Source: Lachnospiraceae bacterium
Lineage (GTDB): Bacteria; Bacillota; Clostridia; Lachnospirales; Lachnospiraceae
Reading direction: 5' to 3'
DNA length: 41,278 nucleotides
Assembly (NCBI GenBank): GCA_015057635.1
Contig: SVEB01000056.1
Coordinates: 1-41,278, forward strand
Shown here: positions 15,979 through 24,114 of the stretch, piece by piece
Layout: every line of letters starts with the position of its first letter
Position numbering within the stretch: the first letter of the stretch is position 1
Program-made: the position numbers and the translations under genes
The notes under the pieces: generated by a model
Database searches by the model: none
What the model was told of the DNA's origin: nothing
Seen by the model: only the letters and a program-made list of their open reading frames with translations

Positions 15979-18042
15979 ATGGAGACAGGGTATCGATTTG
16001 GAAGAAACGCATTTCGCACATATGAAGAAGGAATAGAAAGAGAGTGGCTGTTGACAAATGGAATTGGAGGCTTTGCGAACTGTTCCATCATCGGAGCAAA
16101 TCACCGGATTTTTGCCGGCTATTTGATCGCATCCTTAAATCCTCCGGTTGACCGTTATATGATCTTAAAGAATATACGGGAAATGGTGCGGTTCAAGGAG
16201 CAGGAATACGATCTTGCATCCCAGGAGTATCCCGGAGAAATTCGGGAAGGATATCGATATTTGAATTCATTTTCACTCGATATCCTGCCCACATACCGCT
16301 ATCAGGTCAAGGATGTGACGATTACAAAGACCATTGCCATGGCCTATGGACAAAATAAGACAGCCGTTTGCTATGAGCTAAAGGGTGGCAGAGAAGATGC
16401 GACCATCCATCTGATCCCCGAGTTCTCTATCCGCCCATTTGACTCGGTATGTGAAAAAAGTGAGATGTCATATGAGACAGCGGTGGAGAATAAATGGAAA
16501 AATGGAACTGCCTGTGGAAATATGTCGTTAAGAAGCGAGAGGCTACCTGGTTATCAGGTGCTTCTTCAGACATCCGAAGGCAGGTTCTATAATCGTGCCA
16601 ATAAAAAGACTTCCATGGCTACCCCGAATTATCTGGTGGAAGAGGATGAGGTATTCCGGATGGATACCCGTACTGGAAACCGTCATGTAGATTTTGGGGC
16701 CACACCCTATGAAATTATCATAAAGCTCAAAAAAGGACAGACAAAATGCATATCCGTTATCTGCTCCTTAGAGTCAGAAGCAAAACCAATCACCTCTTTT
16801 CCTTTATGCCGGGAAATGGATGCGTTTGCGATTGCAGACGCTTATAAAAAACGGATGGAGGACCTTATGATGCGTATGCCGGATGAGCCTCTTGCAAAAA
16901 AGCTTGCCATAGCAGCGGATGCTTTTATCGTAAAACGTAGAACGACCGGTCTAAAAACAATTCTTGCCGGCTATCCTTGGTTTTCAGACTGGGGAAGGGA
17001 TACGATGATCGCTCTGCCTGGGCTTACCCTTGCAACAAAACGGTTTGATGATGCAAGAGACATCTTAGCCTCCTTTTCGAAATATATAAGCGAGGGAATG
17101 ATCCCAAATGTATTTCCAAACAATGCATCCGATGAACCGCAGTATAATACGATTGATGCTTCTTTGTGGTATTTTTATTCGGTAGACAAGTATCTAGATT
17201 ATGTACAAGACAAAGAGTCAGAACATTTTATAGAAACGCAGATTTATCCAGCCTTAAAAGAAATTATGATGAACTACCAGAATGGCACCCGCTACAATAT
17301 TCATATGGATGAGGATTACCTGATAACTGGTGGCAATAATTTAGACCAGTTGACCTGGATGGACGTAAGAGTCGGAGATCTCGTAGTCACGCCAAGACAT
17401 GGAAAGGCAGTGGAGATAAATGCCCTCTGGTATAATGCGCTCTGCGTAATGGAAAAGCTGTCTTCCCGTTTTAAAGAAGATTCCACCATTTATCACGTAC
17501 TTGCAGAGAACGTAAAGGAATCCTTCTGCAATAAGTTTTGGAATGAAGAAGAAGGCTGCCTTTATGATGTAATAGGAGAAGAGAAAGATAGGAGCATTCG
17601 TCCAAATCAAATCTTTGCGGTTTCCCTTCCTTATACCATGCTAAATCCGGATCAGCAGCGTTCCATTGTAGAGGTCGTTTATCAGAATCTCTACACACCA
17701 TATGGACTATGTAGTCTAAAAAAAGAAGACCCACGTTTTTGTGCCGAATATACCGGGAAGCTTTTAAAACGTGATATGGCATACCATATGGGAACCGCAT
17801 GGGCATACCTAATGGGCCCATTCATCACCGCTTACTGTAAAGTACATAACAATAAGGAGGCGGCTAAAAAAGAGGCCTATGAAATGATTGCATGCTTTGA
17901 AGATCACATGTCTGACGGCTGTATCAATGGTATCGCTGAAATATTCGATGGCAGTTATTCCTGTACCTCTAGGGGCTGCTATACCCAGGCATGGAGTGTC
18001 GCTGAAATTCTTCGTGCCTATATAGAAGATGTTCGAAGCTAA
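15979..18042 (+). CDS. Glycogen debranching enzyme (amylo-alpha-1,6-glucosidase family)
   Basis: 687 residues. It removes alpha-1,6 branches during glycogen breakdown. The start at 15979 is preferred over the in-frame ATG at 15973, because AGGAG at 15967-15971 is 7 bases from the former but 1 from the latter. The N-terminal GDE_N-type beta domain begins EWLLTNGIGGFANCS. The C-terminal (alpha/alpha)6 glucosidase domain shows GYPWFSDWGRDTMIALPGL, TIDASLWYF, TWMDVRVGD, VEINALWYNAL and GTAWAYLMGPF, typical of the archaeal/bacterial GDE family. The pathway partner GlgB lies 20 kb away. A tandem repeat precedes it and a bidirectional terminator follows. Confidence 0.92.
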   Translation: METGYRFGRNAFRTYEEGIEREWLLTNGIGGFANCSIIGANHRIFAGYLIASLNPPVDRYMILKNIREMVRFKEQEYDLASQEYPGEIREGYRYLNSFSLDILPTYRYQVKDVTITKTIAMAYGQNKTAVCYELKGGREDATIHLIPEFSIRPFDSVCEKSEMSYETAVENKWKNGTACGNMSLRSERLPGYQVLLQTSEGRFYNRANKKTSMATPNYLVEEDEVFRMDTRTGNRHVDFGATPYEIIIKLKKGQTKCISVICSLESEAKPITSFPLCREMDAFAIADAYKKRMEDLMMRMPDEPLAKKLAIAADAFIVKRRTTGLKTILAGYPWFSDWGRDTMIALPGLTLATKRFDDARDILASFSKYISEGMIPNVFPNNASDEPQYNTIDASLWYFYSVDKYLDYVQDKESEHFIETQIYPALKEIMMNYQNGTRYNIHMDEDYLITGGNNLDQLTWMDVRVGDLVVTPRHGKAVEINALWYNALCVMEKLSSRFKEDSTIYHVLAENVKESFCNKFWNEEEGCLYDVIGEEKDRSIRPNQIFAVSLPYTMLNPDQQRSIVEVVYQNLYTPYGLCSLKKEDPRFCAEYTGKLLKRDMAYHMGTAWAYLMGPFITAYCKVHNNKEAAKKEAYEMIACFEDHMSDGCINGIAEIFDGSYSCTSRGCYTQAWSVAEILRAYIEDVRS

Positions 18043-18057
18043 TTTCCCTGTCAGAAA

Positions 18058-18085
18058 GAAAAAAGAAAAAAGAAAAAAGAAAAAA
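18058..18085 (+). repeat. (GAAAAAA)4 simple repeat
   Basis: Four exact 7-bp units immediately before the terminator hairpin. It supplies the T tract for the minus-strand reading of that terminator and is prone to slippage. Confidence 0.8.
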
Positions 18086-18116
18086 GAAACCACGCATTTT
18101 TGCGTGGTTTCTTTTT
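18086..18116. terminator. Bidirectional intrinsic terminator
   Basis: Perfect 11-bp stem GAAACCACGCA/TGCGTGGTTTC (18086-18096 with 18101-18111) with a T4 loop. T5 follows on the plus strand and the A-rich repeat gives T runs on the minus strand. It serves the convergent debranching enzyme and phospholipase D genes. Confidence 0.9.
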
Positions 18117-18174
18117 ATCCAGAAGGACCAGTTGATAAGCAAAGTCCATTTTCCAATCCGGAATATCGTGCGTT

Positions 18175-19611
18175 CTACAGTATAAATCGAAACAGCTGAA
18201 AAACGATGGAGGTGATGCGGTAGAAGATTGCTTTTGCAGGGGATATCGTAAGTGGCGTTACATCACCATTCGTGCCGTAAGTTCCGTCTGCGTAAACCGG
18301 AAGACTCTCCTGTTCCATGCGGAAGAATTCATTTTCAAGAGACTTCGTAAAAGCCTCTCCGTTCACTACCATCATTACTTCCGTATCCAGGTAAACGCTT
18401 CGCATATCAAAGTTAAAGGATCCGATAATAGCTAAATCATCATCGATCACCAGAGATTTATTATGCATCGAGTGGCTGCCCTGAAACTCATGGAAATTGG
18501 CACCAATGGCAAGCACCTTCTTTCTATTGAAGCGATAGTCGGAGGATGCCATAACATTATCGCCGCCCGCAATGGAGTTTAACAAGATATCAAACTGAGG
18601 AACGGAATCAGCAATTTCGGTCAGGTCTGCGTACATATCACGATTTAACACCATATACGGTGTCTGGACATAGACACGTTCATCGGCTTCTTTCATCAGT
18701 TCCACAAGGGTATACCAGATATACGGCTGTTTTGTCCAAATATGAGTCGGATTGGTAATCAGCGTGATTTTATTCGTTTCAATCGTTATATTATAGTAGT
18801 TCACTTCTGATAATAATTCGGGGCGTTCCATTAACATGGTCTGGTAAATGCTTCGCAGTTCTTCTTCCGATGCCTTTACCTTACCTTTTTTGCCTGAAGG
18901 TACTTTATTAAATACAGTTTCTGAGTATTTGCAGTCCCATAGGGATTCAAAATAGGAGATTGTATCGGAAATGGAGCTGCTTTTCGTTTTATCCGTGCCT
19001 GTTTTGGTATTGTATACGAAGATATCCCGATCATAGCTCAGTACCTTGGTATTGTAGTTGCCTAAGAAATAGTTTGAGGTATTTCTGCCTCCAAGAATCA
19101 GACAGGTATCATCGACAATGAGAAACTTATCATGAAGACGGCCATTAGCAGTCCATGGTTCCAGGAAATTTATCATATTATAATAGCGAATCTCGATATT
19201 CGGATGAGTTCCGAGCACGTAGTACATCGGATCATTTTTCATATCCATCCATCCGGAAAGACCATCTACAAGAATCTGTACGTTAACACCACGATCGGCT
19301 GCCTCAAGCACGGTTGAGAAGATTTCCTTGCAGCTAAGATCCCGCTTTAAGGAAAAGGAAGATAGGATAATTCGTTCCTTTGCCTGACTTACCATCTGAA
19401 TTCTTAAATTCAGCGCATCTACGCTGTCATCGATTACTGCAGCTCGGTCAACACCAACGGTATCGCTGTAGAATTGATCGGTGGAGAATCGCTCTTTAAA
19501 TGCATCATCCACATCCGGTGAGCCTGCAAACGGAAGCAATCCTGTCACAATGAGATATATCAAATATCCTAGCAGAACTCTTCTGGTCCATTTTAAAAAC
19601 TTTCGTATCAA
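18175..19611 (-). CDS. Phospholipase D superfamily protein (cardiolipin synthase-like)
   Basis: 478 residues from a TTG start at 19611, which follows AAAGGTGGG by 7 bases. An ATG at 19647 in frame is ruled out as start because it overlaps a TATAAT promoter box. A membrane anchor near the N-terminus (LLGYLIYLIVTGLLPF) precedes two HxKx4D phosphodiesterase motifs: LHDKFLIVDD and MHNKSLVIDDDLAIIGSFNF. Two HKD motifs on one chain form a single PLD active site, as in cardiolipin synthases, though the anchor and long N-terminus resemble the broader PLDc family. It probably remodels phospholipids at the inner membrane. Exact reaction unproven. Confidence 0.9.
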   Translation of the reverse strand: MIRKFLKWTRRVLLGYLIYLIVTGLLPFAGSPDVDDAFKERFSTDQFYSDTVGVDRAAVIDDSVDALNLRIQMVSQAKERIILSSFSLKRDLSCKEIFSTVLEAADRGVNVQILVDGLSGWMDMKNDPMYYVLGTHPNIEIRYYNMINFLEPWTANGRLHDKFLIVDDTCLILGGRNTSNYFLGNYNTKVLSYDRDIFVYNTKTGTDKTKSSSISDTISYFESLWDCKYSETVFNKVPSGKKGKVKASEEELRSIYQTMLMERPELLSEVNYYNITIETNKITLITNPTHIWTKQPYIWYTLVELMKEADERVYVQTPYMVLNRDMYADLTEIADSVPQFDILLNSIAGGDNVMASSDYRFNRKKVLAIGANFHEFQGSHSMHNKSLVIDDDLAIIGSFNFDMRSVYLDTEVMMVVNGEAFTKSLENEFFRMEQESLPVYADGTYGTNGDVTPLTISPAKAIFYRITSIVFQLFRFIL

Positions 19612-19645
19612 TTTAAAACCCACCTTTTTGATATATTTAACAATC

Positions 19646-19674
19646 ATTATAGCGTAGCGCTGATTTTAATACAA
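19646..19674 (-). promoter_or_regulatory. Promoter of the phospholipase D gene
   Basis: On the minus strand: TTGTAT (19674-19669), 17-nt spacer, TATAAT (19651-19646). The predicted transcription start is near 19639, downstream of the ATG at 19647, which supports the TTG start at 19611. Confidence 0.7.
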
Positions 19675-19693
19675 GAGCCTCCATAAAAAGCAA

Positions 19694-19729
19694 CACACAT
19701 CCTAAACGGCATACGCCATAGGATGTGTG
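19694..19729 (-). terminator. Hairpin terminator read on the minus strand
   Basis: CACACATCCTA/TAGGATGTGTG (19694-19704 with 19719-19729), inner GGC/GCC, followed on the minus strand by TTGCTTTTTA. It lies between glmS and the phospholipase D promoter and probably insulates them. Confidence 0.7.
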
Positions 19730-20032
19730 GGACCCCCGTATAATGATATTGTGCAAAGGATAATTATACAAATTTCTGGTCCTTTTTCAATAAACAAACT
19801 CTTAAGAAATTCTTAAATGCTTGGGGGGATATATGTAACAGAAGAAGTACCAGGTAAAATAAGAAGCCCAGGTAAAATAAGAAGCCCAGAGAAGAGAGAA
19901 AAAGAGGACGAACGAGGCGGGGAGGGTTAGGAGCCGTATGTTCCGGGATGTCCGGCTCATATGACTCCTAGTCTCTTCTACCTCATTCATCTCATTTCTC
20001 TTACTTCGCTGGGCTTAATAAAGAAATCACGA
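19730..20032. other. Gap downstream of glmS
   Basis: No supported gene. It contains a 15-bp palindrome TTAAGAA-A-TTCTTAA (19802-19816), an exact 2 x 18-bp direct repeat (19852-19869 and 19870-19887, unit AGGTAAAATAAGAAGCCC) and a G-U-containing hairpin (19928-19940 with 19958-19970) with an inner CCGG/CCGG. A 62-codon minus-strand open frame here is judged spurious. Confidence 0.5.
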
Positions 20033-21877
20033 TTACTCTACAGTAACAGATTTTGCAAGGTTACGTGGCTGGTCAACGTCCAGGCCACGAAGGGATGCGG
20101 TGTGGTAGGCAATCATCTGGAGGATGACTGCAGCTGAGAATGGGGCAAAGATATCATCAGTTCTTGGGATATCGATGCGGAAATCACAAAGAGTAGGCTC
20201 GATCACAGCATCTTTTGTTGTAACACAGATAACAAAAGCACCTCTTGCGCGAACTTCTTTCACGTTGGAAAGAGTCTTAGAAAGAACGTGTGACTGTGTT
20301 GCAAGCGCGATAACCGGTGTACCGTCTGTGATTAAGGAAAGAGTACCATGCTTTAATTCGCCGGCAGCATATGCTTCCGAGTGAATATAGGTGATTTCCT
20401 TTAATTTAATGGAACCTTCCCAGGTAAGAGCATAGTCAAGGCTTCTTCCAATAAAGAATAAGTTCTCGGCTTTTACAAGGTGATGGCTGATTGCTTCAAC
20501 GTCATCTTCCTGTTTTAGGACTTCTTCAATGGAAGGAATTACATCGAGAAGACCTTCCATATAGTCAGAACATTCTTTTGCTGTGATTTTACCTAATACA
20601 TAAGCAAAACGGAATGCGATCATATAGAAAGCGGAAAGCTGAGCGGTGTAAGCTTTTGTGCTGGCAACTGCGATTTCAGGGCCGGCATGAGTATAGAATA
20701 CATAATCGCTTTCCCTTGCGATGGAAGAACCTTTCACGTTTACGATCGATAAGGTTCTGGCACCATTTTCACGAGCAAGACGAAGAGCGGCTAAAGTATC
20801 CGCTGTTTCGCCGGACTGGGAAACGGTGATAACAAGAGTATTCTCATCTAAGATCGGGTCTTCGTAACGGAATTCGGAAGCGATATCAACCGTAACCGGC
20901 TTACGAAGAAGACGTTCAAATAAGATCTTGCCCATCATTCCGGCATGCATAGCAGTACCGCATGCAGTGATGATAATGCGGCTTACATCTTTAAATAAGC
21001 TGTCAGGGATGTTATCCGCTGTAAAGTCAGGCAGAGATAATCCACCTAATTCGGAACCTTCTGCATGTTTTACAATACGAGGCATAATCGTTCTTCTTAA
21101 TGCTTCCGGTTGTTCATGGATTTCTTTTGCCATAAAGTGCTTGTAACCATTCTTCTGAGCAGCAGTAGTATCCCATGTTACAGTCATGATTTCAGGATTT
21201 ACGATGTTTCCTTCAAAATCAGTCACAATAATCGCGTCCTTTGTCATTTTTGCGATATGGAATTCCGGAAGAACAAAGTAGTCCTTGGAATAGCGAAGAA
21301 GCGCTACCATATCGGAAGCGATCACGCTGCCTTCATCGGTGTGAGTCGCAACAAGCGGACTTCCCTTACGGATACAGTAAATCACTTCTGGCTGATCATC
21401 AAACATAATACAGAAGCCATAAGCACCTTCTAAATGGTTGCATGCTTCTTTGATTGCCGCATAGGCATCGCCTGTATAAAGGCTGTCGAGTAAAAGGGCA
21501 GCAATTTCGGTATCTGTCTCAGAAACTGGGAAACGGCCTCCTTTTGCTAGTTCTTCTGCAAGTTCATGATAATTCTCAATAATACCATTGTGAATTAATG
21601 TTACTTTGCCGTATCTGTGAGGATGCGCATTTACTTCTGTTACACCGCCATGGGTAGCCCATCTGGTGTGTCCGATTCCGCAGGAAGAAGTAAAATCAGC
21701 AGGAACTTTTGCATGCAGGGAAGAAACCTTTCCAACCTCTTTGATGATTTCTACTTTGCCATCTCTTAAGCATGCGATTCCGGCGCTGTCATAACCGCGA
21801 TATTCTAATTCGCTCAAGCCCTGAAGAAGCACCTCCGCTGAATTTAAATAACCGGTGAATCCAATAATTCCACACAT
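20033..21877 (-). CDS. glmS: Glutamine-fructose-6-phosphate aminotransferase (isomerizing)
   Basis: 614 residues. It makes glucosamine-6-phosphate from fructose-6-phosphate and glutamine, the entry step to UDP-GlcNAc, peptidoglycan and other amino sugars. The N-terminal class II glutaminase starts MCGIIGFTGY with Cys2 as nucleophile, followed by GYDSAGIA, GHTRWATHG, THGGVTEVNAHPH and HNGIIENY. Two SIS sugar-isomerase domains show ACGTAMHAGMMGK, SQSGETADT and SEAYAAGELKHGT. It ends DQPRNLAKSVTVE, the family's standard C-terminus. An AAGGAG ribosome site precedes the ATG. Its 5' leader carries a glmS ribozyme, so expression should fall when glucosamine-6-phosphate accumulates. Confidence 0.98.
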   Translation of the reverse strand: MCGIIGFTGYLNSAEVLLQGLSELEYRGYDSAGIACLRDGKVEIIKEVGKVSSLHAKVPADFTSSCGIGHTRWATHGGVTEVNAHPHRYGKVTLIHNGIIENYHELAEELAKGGRFPVSETDTEIAALLLDSLYTGDAYAAIKEACNHLEGAYGFCIMFDDQPEVIYCIRKGSPLVATHTDEGSVIASDMVALLRYSKDYFVLPEFHIAKMTKDAIIVTDFEGNIVNPEIMTVTWDTTAAQKNGYKHFMAKEIHEQPEALRRTIMPRIVKHAEGSELGGLSLPDFTADNIPDSLFKDVSRIIITACGTAMHAGMMGKILFERLLRKPVTVDIASEFRYEDPILDENTLVITVSQSGETADTLAALRLARENGARTLSIVNVKGSSIARESDYVFYTHAGPEIAVASTKAYTAQLSAFYMIAFRFAYVLGKITAKECSDYMEGLLDVIPSIEEVLKQEDDVEAISHHLVKAENLFFIGRSLDYALTWEGSIKLKEITYIHSEAYAAGELKHGTLSLITDGTPVIALATQSHVLSKTLSNVKEVRARGAFVICVTTKDAVIEPTLCDFRIDIPRTDDIFAPFSAAVILQMIAYHTASLRGLDVDQPRNLAKSVTVE

Positions 21878-21929
21878 AATGAATCTCCTTTTTCATATAA
21901 AATTTTCAATGTCCTTTGACACATTATGT

Positions 21930-22078
21930 TTGATCATACCGTATTTGTTAAGCAGTTGCCTGCTCTTTTTGCCGGTACATACACGTTCAAACCACATGAG
22001 AGAGCATCCGCCGAAATTTCGATAACTCTCTACCTCGTTACCCTTCAAATTGTCCGCCCATTGAAGGGACATGGCGCT
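21930..22078 (-). ncRNA. glmS self-cleaving ribozyme/riboswitch
   Basis: Read on the minus strand, the leader starts with the cleavage-site segment A|GCGCC (22078-22073). It continues through ACGAGG and TTATC to the highly conserved core ATCGAAATTTCGGCGGATG (22023-22005). The arms CCCTTCAA and TTGAAGGG pair, as do GAGAG and CTCTC, and an ACCG...CGGT stem closes the 3' side near 21932. This matches the glmS ribozyme class, which cleaves its own mRNA when bound to glucosamine-6-phosphate. Predicted cleavage is just 5' of base 22077. The 3' boundary is approximate. Confidence 0.93.
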
Positions 22079-22144
22079 AGTTTTATTCTAAAAAAGAAAA
22101 GCACTTCTGCTTAAAAAAAAGTACCATGGGCTGGCACTATGCCT

Positions 22145-22173
22145 ATCATATCACTCCAATTTGGGTGTGTCAA
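22145..22173 (-). promoter_or_regulatory. Promoter of the glmS transcript
   Basis: On the minus strand TTGACA (22173-22168), exactly 17 nt, TATGAT (22150-22145). Predicted start near 22138, about 60 nt before the ribozyme cleavage site. A small AAGCA/TGCTT hairpin with a T-rich tail lies between them. Confidence 0.85.
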
Positions 22174-22279
22174 TTTCTACTTCACAAAAAATGAAAAAAG
22201 AAAGAGGTTTTTTTGATAGGATATTCTATTATATGAGAACGAGACCAAAAAGTTCCAAAAAGTAAGGGATATGTCCAAA

Positions 22280-22321
22280 TATGGGAATAGGGCATCCTAT
22301 TGAGGAGGCCCTATTCCCATA
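22280..22321. terminator. 14-bp hairpin after the small membrane protein gene
   Basis: TATGGGAATAGGGC and its complement (22280-22293 with 22308-22321), 14-nt loop, perfect stem. It lies 34 bases past the stop of the minus-strand 73-residue gene. The T tract is weak, so termination is likely but not certain. Confidence 0.55.
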
Positions 22322-22355
22322 CCTAAAATTCATTTATTCATTCTTATGTATATCC

Positions 22356-22577
22356 TTATTTCTGAAACAGTTTAATACCAGAAAGGATAGTTATAATACT
22401 AAGCAAAGCTAATCTGATCCAATCCATATAAAGCCAGAATTCTCCTTGGTATACAACGGATGGAGAAGTCCCATATTCATCCGCATAAAGTCCCATATTC
22501 CAAAACAATTTCATTGAAATGACCAAGGCCATCACGCTCAAAATAAATAGTATGCCAGAAATTATTTTCTTTTTCAC
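22356..22577 (-). CDS. Small two-helix membrane protein, unknown function
   Basis: 73 residues from a GTG at 22577, with AGGAG seven bases upstream, which is what makes it credible. It has an N-terminal hydrophobic helix (IISGILFILSVMALVISM), a short polar loop with several aromatic residues, and a second helix (RLALLSIITILSGIKLF) ending in a lysine. It is not recognised from any family. It stands alone between glmS and the asparaginase gene, with its own downstream hairpin. Confidence 0.7.
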   Translation of the reverse strand: MKKKIISGILFILSVMALVISMKLFWNMGLYADEYGTSPSVVYQGEFWLYMDWIRLALLSIITILSGIKLFQK

Positions 22578-22801
22578 TTTTGTTCTCCTATTAAGTATTT
22601 ATTGTTCAACAGCAATATAGCATGTCTCTAAAAAAAAATGTAAATAATTTCATAATTTTAAAAATGATGGTTACTGCTAGAAGAAATGAAGTATCATCCA
22701 ATTATATCTAGTAGTATATCGCTTCCCTATATTTCACCAAACAAAAGGGAGATTGAGGGCAAAAGAATGGTATGGGCACCGCTGTGTGCCAAAATGATTG
22801 C

Positions 22802-23806
22802 CTAAATGGTTATTTCGCCTGCATAGCTGGTGGCGAAGATTTCGCGGATATGGGAGAGGTTGCTTGTCTGGCCAAGCGCCCAGATCAGTTTGGTAACAGC
22901 TGCTTCGGTTGTCATATCGTAAGCCTGAATAACACCTTGCTTTAGTGCAAGCTGTCCGGTCTGATAAATAGATAGATCGCTTCGTTCATACAGACACTGG
23001 CTTGAAATAACAATCGGAATGCCACGTTCAATCACTTTTTCCAGTTTGGAGATTAAGTCACGGTGGATAAAATGAAGTCCCCCTGCACCAAACGCCTCAA
23101 TTACGATTCCCTTGTAATTGAGACCAACCAGCATATCAAAAATCTTAGGGTTCAGCCCCGGTGTAAGCTTAATTAGGAAAACGTCCGAGCAAAGCTTATT
23201 TAAATACATTGGCTCTCCGGTCTTTTCCGGAATAGCAGGGTGATTTATATTTAAGCCTGTGGAGTCAATGGTTGCAATGTAAGGATAATTCACGCTTTCA
23301 AATGCATCGAATCCGGTAGTGCGGATCTTAACTGCACGACATCCGAGGATGATTTTACGATTGAAGGCAAGATAGATGCCACCAATTCCAGAAGAAGCCA
23401 TCGCGAATGCATAGCGAAGGTTATCAACCGCATCTGTTAACGGATGGGCAAGAGGCAGCTGAGAGCCGGTTATGACAACCGGAATCGGAATGTTTTGTAG
23501 GATAAATGTAAGCACAGATGCAGTGTAAGCCATTGTATCCGTACCGTGTGTAATTACGATCCCGTCAAACTGTTTGTAATTTTCATGAATATGTCCTGCA
23601 ATAATCACCCATTCTTCCGGCTGGATATTGGAAGAGTCTAAGTGCAGAATGTCTTTTACGGAAATGTCGTAGTTATCCGTAATCCCGGAAAGGTGGGAGG
23701 CAAGGCCGGAGCCATTTAAACCAGGAACAAGGCCTTCAGAAGAGGAAAGAGAAGCAATTGTCCCACCGGTCGTTAGTAATAAGATTTTCTTTTTCTGATT
23801 CATCAT
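22802..23806 (-). CDS. ansA: L-asparaginase, type I-like
   Basis: 334 residues. It hydrolyses asparagine to aspartate and ammonia. The ATG at 23806 is chosen because AAGGG lies 8 bases before it; the frame is open 21 bases further. Both active-site threonine motifs are visible: LLLTTGGTIAS at the N-terminus and VITHGTDTMAYTAS near residue 90. No signal peptide is present, which with the overall length favours the cytoplasmic type I (AnsA) class over secreted type II enzymes. The promoter at 23908-23936 overlaps a dyad that could bind a regulator. Confidence 0.92.
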   Translation of the reverse strand: MMNQKKKILLLTTGGTIASLSSSEGLVPGLNGSGLASHLSGITDNYDISVKDILHLDSSNIQPEEWVIIAGHIHENYKQFDGIVITHGTDTMAYTASVLTFILQNIPIPVVITGSQLPLAHPLTDAVDNLRYAFAMASSGIGGIYLAFNRKIILGCRAVKIRTTGFDAFESVNYPYIATIDSTGLNINHPAIPEKTGEPMYLNKLCSDVFLIKLTPGLNPKIFDMLVGLNYKGIVIEAFGAGGLHFIHRDLISKLEKVIERGIPIVISSQCLYERSDLSIYQTGQLALKQGVIQAYDMTTEAAVTKLIWALGQTSNLSHIREIFATSYAGEITI

Positions 23807-23894
23807 TTCATCAACCCTTATGTGCATTTTTATGCGAATATGGAAATGGCAAGCGATAAGTTTAGCTGCTCACTGTTTCCGTTTGTCCTTCTAT

Positions 23895-23922
23895 GTTTTC
23901 GTAGTTAACTATATTCGAAAAC
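23895..23922. promoter_or_regulatory. Dyad overlapping the asparaginase promoter
   Basis: GTTTTCG (23895-23901) and CGAAAAC (23916-23922) enclose the palindrome TAGTTAACTA (23902-23911), and the whole covers the -10 box. It is an operator candidate; the regulator is unknown. Confidence 0.45.
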
Positions 23923-23936
23923 GTCGAAATTTGCAA
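23908..23936 (-). promoter_or_regulatory. Promoter of the asparaginase gene
   Basis: On the minus strand TTGCAA (23936-23931), 17 nt, TATAGT (23913-23908), giving a leader of about 95 nt. Apart from this, the dyad over it and the capA promoter, the interval 23807-24114 shows nothing further. Confidence 0.6.
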
Positions 23937-24037
23937 TGGAAATTTTCGCTGTGTCATAATAAAAAGAATAATGGAGATTTTGATAGAGTTTTGCTGAAAA
24001 AGTAATTACGAAAGCAGGAGAAATCGGTCGTACTCTG

Positions 24038-24066
24038 TTGACTAAGAAAGAAAGAGCGCATACCAT
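24038..24066 (+). promoter_or_regulatory. Candidate promoter of the CapA lipoprotein gene
   Basis: TTGACT (24038-24043), 17 nt, TACCAT (24061-24066). The -35 is good and the -10 is weak. Confidence 0.5.
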
Positions 24067-24114
24067 AAAAAATGAATTACAAAATATGGAATAAATGAAT
24101 GGGGGGAATAAGCA

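Noticed and set aside
19802..19990. 62-codon minus-strand frame with repeated WASYFTW
   Set aside because: The repeat comes from an 18-bp DNA duplication; there is no ribosome site and it lies between a gene end and a terminator.
21926..22114. Plus-strand 62-codon frame upstream of glmS
   Set aside because: It overlaps the glmS ribozyme on the opposite strand, which explains the conservation of this stretch.
22280..22321. Member of the nested hairpin family
   Set aside because: A perfect stem, but no shared core or flank; treated as an ordinary terminator.
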